A stretch of 64,000 nucleotides of DNA from Armatimonadota bacterium. GTDB lineage: Bacteria; Armatimonadota; UBA5829. Below the pieces are notes generated by a model. That model did not search any database and had not been told where the DNA came from. It saw only the letters and a program-made list of their open reading frames with translations. Shown here piece after piece: positions 33,955 through 43,700 of the stretch. The stretch lies in NCBI GenBank assembly GCA_026392045.1, contig JAPLCU010000018.1, forward strand, positions 25,393 through 89,392. Reading direction: 5' to 3'. The position numbers were made by a program, and so were the translations under genes. Positions within the stretch are counted from its first letter, which is position 1; the number at the start of each line of letters is the position of its first letter.

Positions 33955-36402
33955 GTGATTTTTGCTCAAACTCTCGATGGCGCCTGGAAGCTCAGACGGG
34001 TGGGATCTAAGAGTGCATTCAAGGCTCATGTGCCGGGCAGCGTGCATTTGGACCTGATGCGCGCGAAAAAGATCGAGGACCCGTTTGTCGGTGATAACGA
34101 GTTCGCGGTCTCGTGGGTGCATGAGTGCGATTGGGAATACAGCAGGACGTTTGAGGCTGATCCTGAACTCTTGAAAGGCAACCGCATCTTCCTGGAATGC
34201 GAGGGGTTGGATACGTTCGCCCAGATATCGCTGAATGGCGCACCTCTTGGGGCAACGGATAATATGTATGTCTCGCATCGCTTCGATGTGAGCAAAAAGC
34301 TGATTCCGGGCCAAAACGAGCTGAAAATCACTTTTCAATCGCCTGTGAACTACGTAAAGCCGCTGTTGGAACAGGACCCGCTGCACAGTCCTGGTGATTC
34401 GCTGCCGGGCGCAAGCTACACGCGCAAGTCACCCTCGCAGTGGGGTTGGGATTGGGGACCTAAACTGCCCACCAGCGGCATTTGGAAGCCTATTCGGCTC
34501 GCTGCATATAGCATCGCGAGAATAGATGATATTCGGGTGCAGCAGAAGCATGGGCGCAGCGGAAGCGTGGCGCTGGATGTGCTGGTAACGCTTGAAAGGT
34601 ATAAGCGCACGTCTTGCGGGATAGAAATAACGCTCACACACCCGGATGGCCATGTCGAGGCGAAACACTGCAAGGCCATCGGCGCCAATGCGAAGCGCTC
34701 GATCAATATTGATAAACCCGAGTTGTGGTGGCCAAACGGCTATGGAGATCAGCCGCTTTATACCCTGGAAGCGAGTATAATTTGTGATGACCGGCCGCTT
34801 GGAACTCTCAAACGCCGAATAGGCCTGCGCACCATAAGGCTCGAACAGAGGAAAGACAACCACGGCCGCAGCTTTACTTTCATCGTAAACGGCGTCAAAC
34901 TCTTCTGCAAGGGAGCCGATTGGATTCCGGCAGACCAGTTCCCCGCGCGAGTCACAGAAGAGCATTATCGGCACCTCATCTCCAGCGCCGCAAAGGCAAA
35001 CATGAACATGCTCCGCGTTTGGGGCGGAGGTATTTATGAGAACGACGTTTTCTATGATCTCTGCGACGAATACGGCGTGCTGATCTGGCAGGATTTTATG
35101 TTCGCCTGCTCGATGTATCCCGTCAATAAAGAGTTTCTGGCTAATGTCGAACGCGATGTGGGGCATAACATAGTTCGCCTGCGTGATCATGCGTGCCTTG
35201 CGCTGTGGTGCGGGAACAACGAAATGGAATGGTTCCTGGCGGATCGCTGGGGAGGCGACAAGAACGCTCTGCGGCGAAAGCAGTATTCCAAGATTTTCCA
35301 TGAGCTGATACCCTCGATTGTGAACAAACTTGATCCCGCAACTGCGTATTGGCCAAGCTCTCCTGCATCGCATCAGCCTTTCGATAAGCCGAACGACCAG
35401 AGCAGCGGCGATGGACACTATTGGGACGTCTGGCACGGTCGGTTGCCATTCACCGCCTACCGAACCCAGTATCACAGGTTTATGAGCGAGTTCGGGTTTG
35501 AATCATTGCCATCGTATGAGACTTGCAAAGCCTTTGCCGGCGGCGATGATTTGAATATTACCAGCTATGTCATGGAGCGCCATCAGAAAAACAGCGCCGG
35601 AAATGGTCTGATTTTGCATTATCTGGCGCAGACATTTAGAATGCCCAAGAACTTTGAGATGATGTGCTATGTCAGCCAATTATTGCAGGCTGAGGCGATG
35701 CGTTATGGCGTGGAACACTGGCGACGCCACCGCGGCAGGTGCATGGGCGCGTTGTATTGGCAGTTTAACGATTGCTGGCCCGTTTGCAGTTGGTCCAGCA
35801 TAGATTATTACGGCAGATGGAAAGCGCTGAACTACGCGGCAAAGCGTTTCTACTCGCCGATAATGCTCTCCGTCTGCGAAGAAGGCGCTCACGCGCAGAT
35901 TCATGTGACCAACGACACGACCGAAGCTGCGAAGATAGAAGTGCGATGGTCGCTGGAACGCCTGGACGGCAAAGTGATCAGAAAGAGCAAGATAAAAACT
36001 ATCATTGACGCCGAGCAAAGCAAGAATTTAGCCGATCTTGATTTCAGCGACGACCTCATCGACGATGACATCAGGCAGGCGGTATTGGTTCATGAACTGC
36101 TCGTAAATGGCAAGCACGCCAGCATCGGCATGACATCGTTTGTGCCCAGCAAGCACCTCGATCTGCCTGCAACTAAGATTATGGTGAAACCCAAAACAGA
36201 CGAAAACGGCGCTTATCTTGAAGTAACTTCGGAAAAGACAGCGCGGTTTGTGTGGTTGGCGATACCCAGGCACGACGTTATCTTCTCGGATAATTACTTC
36301 GATCTTCCTGCGGGAAGAAAGGTGATAGTGCGAATAGACGGGGCCGTCAGCCCATCGGCTTTGTCTAAGGTGAAGGCTTTTTCATTGAGGGATTCTTATT
36401 AA
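33955..36402 (+). CDS. Beta-mannosidase, GH family 2
   Basis: An 815-residue enzyme that removes terminal beta-mannose, with the GH2 layout: N-terminal sugar-binding sandwich (about 1-180), immunoglobulin-like domain, TIM barrel (about 290-620) and C-terminal domains. The acid/base Glu is in LWCGNNEMEWF and the nucleophile Glu in SEFGFESLPSYE. No signal peptide is visible, so it is probably cytoplasmic. GTG start with AGAGG upstream. It stands alone between repeats. Confidence 0.92.
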   Translation: MIFAQTLDGAWKLRRVGSKSAFKAHVPGSVHLDLMRAKKIEDPFVGDNEFAVSWVHECDWEYSRTFEADPELLKGNRIFLECEGLDTFAQISLNGAPLGATDNMYVSHRFDVSKKLIPGQNELKITFQSPVNYVKPLLEQDPLHSPGDSLPGASYTRKSPSQWGWDWGPKLPTSGIWKPIRLAAYSIARIDDIRVQQKHGRSGSVALDVLVTLERYKRTSCGIEITLTHPDGHVEAKHCKAIGANAKRSINIDKPELWWPNGYGDQPLYTLEASIICDDRPLGTLKRRIGLRTIRLEQRKDNHGRSFTFIVNGVKLFCKGADWIPADQFPARVTEEHYRHLISSAAKANMNMLRVWGGGIYENDVFYDLCDEYGVLIWQDFMFACSMYPVNKEFLANVERDVGHNIVRLRDHACLALWCGNNEMEWFLADRWGGDKNALRRKQYSKIFHELIPSIVNKLDPATAYWPSSPASHQPFDKPNDQSSGDGHYWDVWHGRLPFTAYRTQYHRFMSEFGFESLPSYETCKAFAGGDDLNITSYVMERHQKNSAGNGLILHYLAQTFRMPKNFEMMCYVSQLLQAEAMRYGVEHWRRHRGRCMGALYWQFNDCWPVCSWSSIDYYGRWKALNYAAKRFYSPIMLSVCEEGAHAQIHVTNDTTEAAKIEVRWSLERLDGKVIRKSKIKTIIDAEQSKNLADLDFSDDLIDDDIRQAVLVHELLVNGKHASIGMTSFVPSKHLDLPATKIMVKPKTDENGAYLEVTSEKTARFVWLAIPRHDVIFSDNYFDLPAGRKVIVRIDGAVSPSALSKVKAFSLRDSY

Positions 36403-36975
36403 ATAGGGGGCAGTATCGGGAAAGGGGTTTCCCGATACAACGAACCATCCCATAAGCTCAATGCACCAAGGCCACACTTCGCCATCCTGAGGCCACACTT
36501 CGCCATCCTGAGGCCACACTTCGCCATCCTGAGGCCACTCGAAGGATGAGCAGCATGATAAGCCATCAAACTTAGTCTTTTTGTGTGCAAATAGTTTTAT
36601 CCCACAAAACGAAATGGTCGCTGAGCGTGAATTGAGCTGATTTCGTTCCTTCCAAAACAGCGAAATTCGGGTCTAAAAAGTGCAAAACAAAATGCCTTGA
36701 GCACCCCCTTTATTTGCGCCAAAATAATTTGCCTCTCATGTACTAGACAACGAGAATGCCCATATTTGGCCTAATTTCCGGTATATTTCAGTTAAATCTC
36801 GTTCACATGTTGTGGGCGGCGAGATTTTAAGCTCCTGAACCACTGAGACACTGAGGGGAATGAATGGGATGAAACTTGGATTGGGGGGTTTATCTGTGTA
36901 GTGAGGGGTTTCGGGAAAAGGGTTTCCCGAAACAATTAACAATTAACAGTATAAAAAAAGGGACATCTATTTTAC
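36403..36975. other. Gene-free 570-bp region with repeats
   Basis: No gene is seen. It holds palindromes gtatcgggaaa/tttcccgatac (36,413-36,438) and gtttcgggaaa/tttcccgaaac (36,908-36,933), a tandem array (separate entry), and unstructured AT-rich sequence between 36,580 and 36,830. Confidence 0.7.
36470..36535. repeat. 21-bp tandem repeat, three units
   Basis: Three units of ggccacacttcgccatcctg-a, starting at 36,470, 36,491 and 36,512. They lead into tcgaaggatgagcagcatga. The whole arrangement occurs inverted at 45,372-45,550 with seven units of 22 bp. Confidence 0.9.
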
Positions 36976-38505
36976 CTAATCAAAAAGAGCTGGCTGAACC
37001 GCACGGCGTTTTGCACCATACCTACCACTTACTTCTCTAAGGTATACAAACTCAGCAAGGCGTTCCTCACAACCCAGTTCTTGAGCCAGAGCTCTGATAT
37101 CCAAGCGACGCAAGAGATCAACAGTAATAGGACGTTTTGAATCACGGAAAAGAAGTGAGCTATAAAACTCCTGTGAAGGTTCTGAAGATAACAGATGCAA
37201 AAGCAAGTTTGCCTCCTCCTCAGTATCGCATGCCAAGAAATAGCAGGTATCATCCATAACAGACGGCTTGCTCTCAAATGATGGTACTATACGGAATGCC
37301 AATCTCTTATAGAGACCGGAGACGGCGACCTTCCACGGACCAAAGGTATAATCACCTACACCAAATACGGCAAACCGCGGCTGATGCTTGTATATGGTAC
37401 TTCGCCGGTTCTCCATTTGGACCCCGTGGCTTTCAAGGTAGGCCCACGTCTTCGGAGCTAGCTGTCTGATAACATGCGTATCATCGCCAACTCTTCTTTG
37501 CGGCACCAGTAGATAACGCTTCGGTGCGTCGATTCGGTCATTGGCAATATCGGAGCTCTTAAACAAAGGAAACAAGTAGGTGTCCTCTATTTCTACACGC
37601 TCATGCATTCCGTTAATGTAGCCCGTTGATGTAGGTTTAAGCTCCATAACTGCCGAACAATCATGCTTTATGCCAGACCGCCAGCGAAATGGGCTGTGAC
37701 CTGACAAGCTACGCCAATGAAGATACCTGTCCACATCTGCGACTATTTGACCATCAATGTAGCCAATCTTGCTTCCACTATTGTGTTTAGACAAATTTGG
37801 ATAGACGACACATGTATCACAATTACTGGCAGGAGCAAGAACACAGACTAGCAGGCATGCATCAACGGAAACACCAAAACTAGCTTGCGCATCAATCAGA
37901 TGCATGCTGGCTGACTGAATCTGAATACCAGAACGCCAAGCGTAAGCGAGAACCTTTCTGGCCACGGAAGTTTTGCACAACATGGCGAGAACAGCATTAT
38001 GCTCTGAGAGCCAATCAAGAAGGCGAATCAGCATCCACTCAGAAATGTCAAAGTTGCTCTTTCCAGATATTGCTTCGTAACCAGATACCCCATCCGCATT
38101 GGATTTGTCTGGCGAGTTCAGGCTGCCAAGTTTACTCAGGTGTGTGTTAGTGACCCAAGGCGGATTACCAACTACCAAAATAGGAGTAGCACAATCCATT
38201 AGAAACTGCTTCCAGTTGGTGGAAAAGAAATCGCCTTGTGTCAGATCAGCAGTCGGGCATTCCAGTTCAACACGTTGCTGAGCCTTCGCTACATATTCCG
38301 GGTTAATATCCACACCAAAAGCCTGCTTAGTGGTGGGAAACGCCTTGAGGGCGGCAACAAGGAGATTGCCAACACCACATGTCGGCTCAACAATTGTGGC
38401 CGGGCATGGAATGGATTCTGCAAGTAACCGGCATACGGCCTCCGCAAGCTGTGGCGGCGTCTGAAAGTCACCGAATTCTGCGATCTGTTTTCTGTCATTC
38501 AGCAT
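36976..38505 (-). CDS. Type II N6-adenine DNA methyltransferase
   Basis: A 509-residue modification enzyme. The AdoMet motif EPTCGVGNLL is near residue 45, VDINPEY follows, and NPPW (motif IV of amino-methyltransferases) is near 114. The C-terminal half should contain target recognition. The FQTPPQLAE N-terminus is typical of this group. Four bases separate it from the upstream nuclease gene, with which it forms a restriction-modification pair. The recognition site cannot be predicted. The sequence is more AT-rich than its neighbours, which suggests transfer. Confidence 0.88.
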   Translation of the reverse strand: MLNDRKQIAEFGDFQTPPQLAEAVCRLLAESIPCPATIVEPTCGVGNLLVAALKAFPTTKQAFGVDINPEYVAKAQQRVELECPTADLTQGDFFSTNWKQFLMDCATPILVVGNPPWVTNTHLSKLGSLNSPDKSNADGVSGYEAISGKSNFDISEWMLIRLLDWLSEHNAVLAMLCKTSVARKVLAYAWRSGIQIQSASMHLIDAQASFGVSVDACLLVCVLAPASNCDTCVVYPNLSKHNSGSKIGYIDGQIVADVDRYLHWRSLSGHSPFRWRSGIKHDCSAVMELKPTSTGYINGMHERVEIEDTYLFPLFKSSDIANDRIDAPKRYLLVPQRRVGDDTHVIRQLAPKTWAYLESHGVQMENRRSTIYKHQPRFAVFGVGDYTFGPWKVAVSGLYKRLAFRIVPSFESKPSVMDDTCYFLACDTEEEANLLLHLLSSEPSQEFYSSLLFRDSKRPITVDLLRRLDIRALAQELGCEERLAEFVYLREVSGRYGAKRRAVQPALFD

Positions 38506-38509
38506 AATC

Positions 38510-39166
38510 TTAGAGCAACCTCGAAATTCCTTCGATAGCCCCTGCTTCTCTGATCACTCTCCCATATTGCAGCCGCCACTGCAACGCATTGGATATCGTG
38601 AGATATCCTTGTACAGGTGGCCCTTGGATTAGCAGGTCTGCGGCGATATTGTGCGCCTCGATATCATCCACTAGCAGGAAACGATCATTCAGAAACGCCA
38701 CAATATCCGCTTCATCCGCGCCGTTCGCTAGAATCTGCCTCAACCCCAGCGTCATCTGATAATCGGCGGTTCTAGTTGCATCAACAAAAATCGTGTGCTG
38801 GATGTTTAGGATGCCGGTTTGTGTTTGTGCATCGTCTGTCTTCTCATAGACGAATACAAGAAGTGAGTATCCTAGTCCAAAGATCTTCTGGCGCGCAGAC
38901 TTGTATGGACAGGATGATTGAGGCTGTGTAATGCTTGTGGTTTTAACATCAATTTGCAGGTCCGGAAAATCGATGCCCTTGGCGGCGTTACTTACAACAA
39001 AGTCATATTTTTGGCTCAGATACATCCTAAACTTAGCCTCAAAATACGTTCCCACTGCTTTTCCATCCGTGACACCATATAGGGCCGGCTCGGGATGTGC
39101 AGATTCGAGTTTGGCAAATTTCGCTGCGTGATCGAGCAACAGGTCAATGGTCAACGAAGGTAGCAT
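38510..39166 (-). CDS. Putative type II restriction endonuclease
   Basis: A 218-residue protein immediately upstream of the methyltransferase. The motif GIDFPDLQIDVKTTS (about 65-80) fits the PD-(D/E)xK nuclease core with D-x-K as the metal-binding end, and the Glu of FEAKFRMYL may be the preceding helix residue. Together with gene order this supports a restriction enzyme. No named family is recognised. GGAG lies ten bases before the ATG. Confidence 0.75.
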   Translation of the reverse strand: MLPSLTIDLLLDHAAKFAKLESAHPEPALYGVTDGKAVGTYFEAKFRMYLSQKYDFVVSNAAKGIDFPDLQIDVKTTSITQPQSSCPYKSARQKIFGLGYSLLVFVYEKTDDAQTQTGILNIQHTIFVDATRTADYQMTLGLRQILANGADEADIVAFLNDRFLLVDDIEAHNIAADLLIQGPPVQGYLTISNALQWRLQYGRVIREAGAIEGISRLL

Positions 39167-39205
39167 TATTTTAAGTCTCCAGTTATTCGTATGAGTTTCT
39201 TTATT

Positions 39206-39214
39206 ATTATATCA
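39206..39214 (-). promoter_or_regulatory. Extended -10 promoter of the restriction operon
   Basis: On the minus strand TGATATAAT (extended -10) lies about 40 bases before the nuclease start. There is no clear -35. Confidence 0.5.
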
Positions 39215-39246
39215 GGCAACCGGTCATTCTTACTAATTCGGGCAAA

Positions 39247-39578
39247 TTGCAGGTGAGCAAGGTCGCGAAACCGATACTCACGCCCATTTCGCCCGATAAA
39301 GAATCCGAAATCCGCTCGGAGATTTCAGACAAACCGGCTATGATCATCTTCGACAACCCGACGGAAACCGATTTCCATATCTTCAAGCTGGACGAAAACG
39401 GCGAGCGCCAAAACCCGCACCACCGAGCACGAAGGCAGCGCCACACTGCACGCAGGCAACCGAGACGGCCACGAAAACCTTCGTAGGCAGCGCCTGGCTG
39501 GTAGCCGACATGCAGGGCAAAGCCCTCAGCATCTACATAACGCAAGAGCAGCCGGGTAAGGTAATTTTGGGGAGCTGA
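39247..39578 (+). pseudogene. Frameshifted remnant of an unknown gene
   Basis: Two frames read as one protein. Frame one gives PILTPISPDKESEIRSEISD and FDNPTETDFHIFKLDENGE (to about 39,410). After a shift, frame two gives APKPAPPSTKAAPH and then FVGSAWLVADMQGKALSIYI up to TGA at 39,578. There is no ribosome site, and the open frame continues upstream without a start, so the 5' end is lost too. Function unknown. Confidence 0.6.
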
Positions 39579-39640
39579 AAGTGGAGAGTGGAGAGCTTGT
39601 TCTTGGGAGGGCGAAGGTCCCCCTGAGCCATTTCTCTTCG

Positions 39641-39676
39641 CAGCTACAAGGCTCGGAGGGAGCCTCGCCCTCCCGT
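39641..39676. repeat. gctacaaggctcgg hairpin repeat
   Basis: The string gcagctacaaggctcgg-agggagcctcgccctccc forms a hairpin (ggctc/gagcc, gaggg/ccctc) followed by gttttt. The same sequence is at 50,212-50,247. It could act as a terminator. Confidence 0.75.
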
Positions 39677-39690
39677 TTTTGCCAAAAAAA

Positions 39691-39744
39691 TTGAATGCTG
39701 CGGGAACTTTTTATTGTGCTAAATTGGAAATTCTGAGATTTCGG
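39691..39744. repeat. tgctgcgggaact repeat
   Basis: It begins attgaatgctgcgggaact and runs to ctgagatttc. A close copy is at 40,571-40,640, where the closing arm gtttccgcagca is also present. Confidence 0.8.
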
Positions 39745-39779
39745 TGTGTCGGGAAACTTGTTCCTGACACCGTATCAGC

Positions 39780-40529
39780 CTAGTTGTTCAGTAAATCAGT
39801 TAATGGCCGATATTTACCATCGCTGGGCAACTCTTCCTCTACCACTGTTCCTTTAGCACGATACACCCGGTAACCATGTGCATTCTCCCGTGAGCAAATT
39901 ACTCGAAATGACAAGTCTACTATCTCCACTGCGCAGCAGTTATCGAGCGCTATGGCGACGCCGGGTGTTTTCTTCATCATCTCGTGCAGCTTAGGCCTTC
40001 TGTCCAACTCGACATCGTAATGAGGACAAAGGCCAGCGTTGTGTAGATTCATGCCTCCAACGCGTATCAAGCTCGCATTAGGGTCAGAAAACTTATGGGA
40101 ATCTGAACACCCGAATCGGAACCAACATATAGCGCCTGAGCTAAGACCTGACAAAACAATCCCCTTGTCCCACGCATTGCGAAGAACCTCATCTACACCC
40201 AAGCGGCGCCAGATACGCATCATCCGCGCTGTATTACCCCCACCGACATAAACTATATCCGACCCAAGAATCTTCTCTTCTATTTCCTGCTTGCCAGGTT
40301 TTGCATTAATCAGATGCAGTACGTCTGTATTGCAGCCCAGGCCCTCACCAAAATGCTTTCGAAAACAGTCAAAATACATATCGGAGTCCCCACTAGCCGT
40401 AGGTAGTAACATTGCTTTCGGTTTAGATTTGCCAGTAAGTGCAATGATTTTTCGGTCGATCTCAGTTGTCTCTATTGGGTAGCCGGGTCTGCCTATCTCA
40501 CCCCCGCCAATAGCAACCAGCTTTCGCAT
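39780..40529 (-). CDS. S51-family peptidase (peptidase E-like)
   Basis: A 249-residue serine peptidase of the aspartyl dipeptidase/cyanophycinase fold. VYVGGGNTARM contains the GGGN loop and LSGLSSGAICWF holds the nucleophile Ser. A His in CPHYDVELDRR is a likely further catalytic residue. ATG 40529 with GGAGG eight bases before; upstream codons in the frame are repeat sequence. Substrates are probably small peptides. Confidence 0.85.
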   Translation of the reverse strand: MRKLVAIGGGEIGRPGYPIETTEIDRKIIALTGKSKPKAMLLPTASGDSDMYFDCFRKHFGEGLGCNTDVLHLINAKPGKQEIEEKILGSDIVYVGGGNTARMMRIWRRLGVDEVLRNAWDKGIVLSGLSSGAICWFRFGCSDSHKFSDPNASLIRVGGMNLHNAGLCPHYDVELDRRPKLHEMMKKTPGVAIALDNCCAVEIVDLSFRVICSRENAHGYRVYRAKGTVVEEELPSDGKYRPLTDLLNN

Positions 40530-40570
40530 TTGATGATCCTCCAAAATGTGGCATATCCTTTGACTTCGCA

Positions 40571-40640
40571 ATTGAATGCTGCGGGAACTCTTGATTGTGC
40601 TAAATTTAAAACTCTGAGATTTCAGCCGTTTCCGCAGCAT
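40571..40640. repeat. tgctgcgggaac...gtttccgcagca element
   Basis: An inverted-repeat element (arms 40,577-40,588 and 40,628-40,639) just upstream of the peptidase. It is the best complete member of the family that contributes the 3' end of the first gene. Confidence 0.8.
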
Positions 40641-40732
40641 ACAAGGACTCGCCACCTTCGGTGGCGGCATCGGCAGCAGGCTACCGATGCAACCAAGCCC
40701 TCCATTCCGGGCTTTCCGCTTTCAGCTTTCAG

Positions 40733-42472
40733 CTACTCTCTATACTTATTCGTGATCGGTAGTCTTCTATCTCTTCCAAAAGCCTTCGGGGTGATTTTGA
40801 TGCCTGGCGCAGCTTGGCGGCGTTTGTATTCATTTCGGTCGATCATACGGACTATGCGGCGGACGGTTTCTTCATCGAAGCCGAGGGCAACGATTTCGCG
40901 CACGCTGCGGTCTTCCTGCACGTAGGCCTCTATGATTGGGTCAAGTATATCATACGGCGGCAGGGTGTCTTGGTCGGTTTGGTCGGGTTTCAGCTCGGCG
41001 GAGGGCGGGCGAGTGATGATGCTTTCAGGGATCACCGGGCTGATCGAATTGCGATAATTCGACAGCCTGTAGACAAGCGTTTTCGGCACATCTTTGATCA
41101 CTGCAAAACCGCCCGCCATATCGCCGTAAAGGGTCGAGTATCCGCAGGCTATTTCGCTCTTATTTCCCGTGGTGAGGACCAGCGAGCCGAATTTGTTCGA
41201 GAGCGCCATCAGGAAGTTGCCGCGAATCCTTGCCTGTAGATTTTCCTCGGCCACCCCTGGCTCTGTCCCTTGAAAGACTTCGGCCAGCGATATGTTATAC
41301 GCATCAAATACATCAGAAATCGGGATGAAGCCGCAGCGAATTCCCAGATTTTTGGATATAACTTCGGCATCTGATTGCGTTGCTTCCGATGAATAAATGG
41401 ACGGCATAATGAGCGCTCTGACGCGCTCGGCTCCGAGCGCGTCGCACGCAATGCATGCCGTGAGAGCGGAATCTATACCGCCGCTCATACCCAGAACCAC
41501 TTCCTTGAAGCCGTTTTTCTCGACATAGTCCCGTGCGCCCGTTACCAGGGCTGCGTAAATCTCTTCAAGTTCACCTGGAGGCTCGGACGATATGGAAAGA
41601 TCGCCTTTTTTGGCCGTGGTTTCTACCGGATCGAGCTTTATCTGAGGAACTTCGACCATCCCAGCGATCTCCCGCCTGACCTTTCTTCGCCTCGGGTCAA
41701 CAAGCCTCTGGTGGCCAACCAGCGAGAGGTCTACATCCACAATTGCGAGCTGCTCCTCAAATGCCTTGCATCGAAAGATCACGTCGCCCGTGGGGCTAAA
41801 AATCAGCGATTGACCGTCGAAAACCAACTCGTCCTGGCCGCCGACCGCATTCACATACGCAATCGCGCAGGAGTTGTCGCTTGCGCGGGTTCCCAGCATG
41901 CGTTCGCGATAACGCCATTTGCCCGCATGGAACGGCGAGGCATTGATATCAATAATCAGCTCCGCGCCGCCCATAAGCGCCTGCATAGTGTGCGGCCCGG
42001 CAGCATACCATGCGTCTTCGCACACTTCAACGCCGAAAGTCGTATGACCGAGAGTATAGACCTGCGCCTTGGTACCCGCCTGGAAGTAGCGGTTTTCATC
42101 AAAAACGCCATAATTCGGCAGGAAGAACTTGTGCTGCACCCCTACCATGCGGCCGTTGTGGAGAACCCCAGCGGCGTTGTAGATATCTTTATCGATATCC
42201 ACGAAACCCACTATTGCAGTGATGCCGCTCGTCGCGGCGGCGATCTGGTTGATGGCATCCAGGTTAGATTCCACGAAGCCTTGTTTCAGGAGAAGGTCTT
42301 CGGGCGGATATCCGGTCACCGCCAGCTCTGGAAACGCGACAATATCAGCGCCCCGCTCTCTAGCGCTGGAAATACTCTCGATAATCTTTTTCGTATTCCC
42401 CTCGATATCCCCTACCGCAAGATTTAGCTGCGCCAGAGCCAGGCGCAGAGTATGCATAGACCGAATTCGCAC
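40733..42472 (-). CDS. nadE: Glutamine-dependent NAD+ synthetase
   Basis: A 579-residue two-domain enzyme. The N-terminal nitrilase-like glutaminase (about 1-260, VAFPELAVTGYPPEDLL with Glu, GVEVCEDAWYAAGPH with Cys) supplies ammonia. The C-terminal synthetase (GMSGGIDSALTACIACDALG, GTGNKSE-like TTGNKSEIACGYSTLYGD) amidates nicotinic acid adenine dinucleotide. GTG start at 42472 with GGAGG six bases upstream. It stands as a single gene. Confidence 0.95.
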   Translation of the reverse strand: MRIRSMHTLRLALAQLNLAVGDIEGNTKKIIESISSARERGADIVAFPELAVTGYPPEDLLLKQGFVESNLDAINQIAAATSGITAIVGFVDIDKDIYNAAGVLHNGRMVGVQHKFFLPNYGVFDENRYFQAGTKAQVYTLGHTTFGVEVCEDAWYAAGPHTMQALMGGAELIIDINASPFHAGKWRYRERMLGTRASDNSCAIAYVNAVGGQDELVFDGQSLIFSPTGDVIFRCKAFEEQLAIVDVDLSLVGHQRLVDPRRRKVRREIAGMVEVPQIKLDPVETTAKKGDLSISSEPPGELEEIYAALVTGARDYVEKNGFKEVVLGMSGGIDSALTACIACDALGAERVRALIMPSIYSSEATQSDAEVISKNLGIRCGFIPISDVFDAYNISLAEVFQGTEPGVAEENLQARIRGNFLMALSNKFGSLVLTTGNKSEIACGYSTLYGDMAGGFAVIKDVPKTLVYRLSNYRNSISPVIPESIITRPPSAELKPDQTDQDTLPPYDILDPIIEAYVQEDRSVREIVALGFDEETVRRIVRMIDRNEYKRRQAAPGIKITPKAFGRDRRLPITNKYRE

Positions 42473-42566
42473 AACATGCCTCCAAATATTACTTAAGTAT
42501 CCAGAATGCCAAGCCGATAATATAAACAGGAACAGGTTAATAATTCACTCTAGGAAGGTGACAACC

Positions 42567-43052
42567 GTGCCACAAGTAAAAACAAGAAGCCAAGTCAAGA
42601 CTAACAAAAGCGCTGCGGCAAGTCCGGTAATCCAAAGACCGAGCCATCTGGACGCATATGAACTCATTGCAAAAATGCTCGAGCACGAATCCGCCGCGCA
42701 ACATGAAGGTATCGACCTTACATCGGGTCGATTCGAAATGCTCACCGCTTCGGAACAACAATATTACCGCGCCGAGCTCATTGCTGATTATATCAGACTC
42801 AGCGCAGGCAATATGGGCAACAGCCAGGGTTACTTCGACGCCTCTTTAAGCGTATTCTGCAGCAAGGTCTGCGATATGAAGATCCCTTCTCAAGAACTCA
42901 TCGGCACTTATCTTGCGGCCGTTGATATGGCTGACAAAGAAGAAAATTTACATGATGTTCTAGGCCTCAAGGATGCAATCAAACGCACAATGATATTCGT
43001 GTTGCAATCTTGCGTGGCCGAAATGGCGCATCGTGCGAAAATGGCCGCTTAA
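42567..43052 (+). CDS. Hypothetical protein
   Basis: A 161-residue soluble protein from GTG 42567 (MPQVKTRSQVKTNKSAA) with GGAAGG upstream. It has a basic N-terminal tail and then helices; two or three Cys residues (SVFCSKVCDM, VLQSCV) are noticeable. No family is recognised. It is divergent from nadE with a gap of about 95 bp. Confidence 0.6.
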   Translation: MPQVKTRSQVKTNKSAAASPVIQRPSHLDAYELIAKMLEHESAAQHEGIDLTSGRFEMLTASEQQYYRAELIADYIRLSAGNMGNSQGYFDASLSVFCSKVCDMKIPSQELIGTYLAAVDMADKEENLHDVLGLKDAIKRTMIFVLQSCVAEMAHRAKMAA

Positions 43053-43124
43053 GAGTTATCTGTCATAATAAGTAGAAGTAAGTGTCGATGGTCACTTACG
43101 TCTTTGGTGACATAGCGCTAACCT

Positions 43125-43700
43125 CTATAGCGCCGGAATGAGCACAATAATCTGCTGTTGTTGGGGCAGATTATCCTTTATTACTTCTATTTCTGACACA
43201 TCCGCGATGTTAACATTAGCTTTGCCTCGCAAGAACTCGTCAACATCCGATATCGGAAAGAGACACTTCTCATTGCGATAATGCATGGGGATGATAATTT
43301 TCGCTCCCAACTGCTCTGCAACTTTCTGGGCCTGTTTGGCGTCGATAGTGTAATATCCGCCGACAGGCAGCATTATGACATCCACCGCCCCGATCTCCGT
43401 GTTCTTGCCACGCTCAGCGCCGTGAGCGGCATCGTGGAAAGTCTCAACTCCCAAAAATTCCACCTCATCAGCGCCAAACTTACCATTGCCTTTTATGATC
43501 ATGGGGTTTCCGGGCAGCGTTGAGGTATCACCGTGGTCTCCATGCCCATGGCTGATGGTCACGATATCGACCATCTCTGTGATTTTGCCATAGAAAAGCT
43601 TATCTGGATATTGATCAGGATTAAACGGATCAGTGAGAATTTTAGTTCCCGCAGCCGTGGTGATCAGAAATGACGCATGTCCCATAAATTTTATCTTCAT
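43125..43700 (-). CDS. Metallo-beta-lactamase-fold hydrolase (UPF0173/UlaG type)
   Basis: A 191-residue metal hydrolase with GHASFLI, then the metal motif SHGHGDHGD (HxHxDH) near residue 52, ETFHDAAHG, and IIPMHYRNE. It is shorter than UlaG but matches the UPF0173 metal-dependent hydrolases. Substrate unknown. AAGGAAG-like sequence precedes the ATG. Confidence 0.85.
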   Translation of the reverse strand: MKIKFMGHASFLITTAAGTKILTDPFNPDQYPDKLFYGKITEMVDIVTISHGHGDHGDTSTLPGNPMIIKGNGKFGADEVEFLGVETFHDAAHGAERGKNTEIGAVDVIMLPVGGYYTIDAKQAQKVAEQLGAKIIIPMHYRNEKCLFPISDVDEFLRGKANVNIADVSEIEVIKDNLPQQQQIIVLIPAL

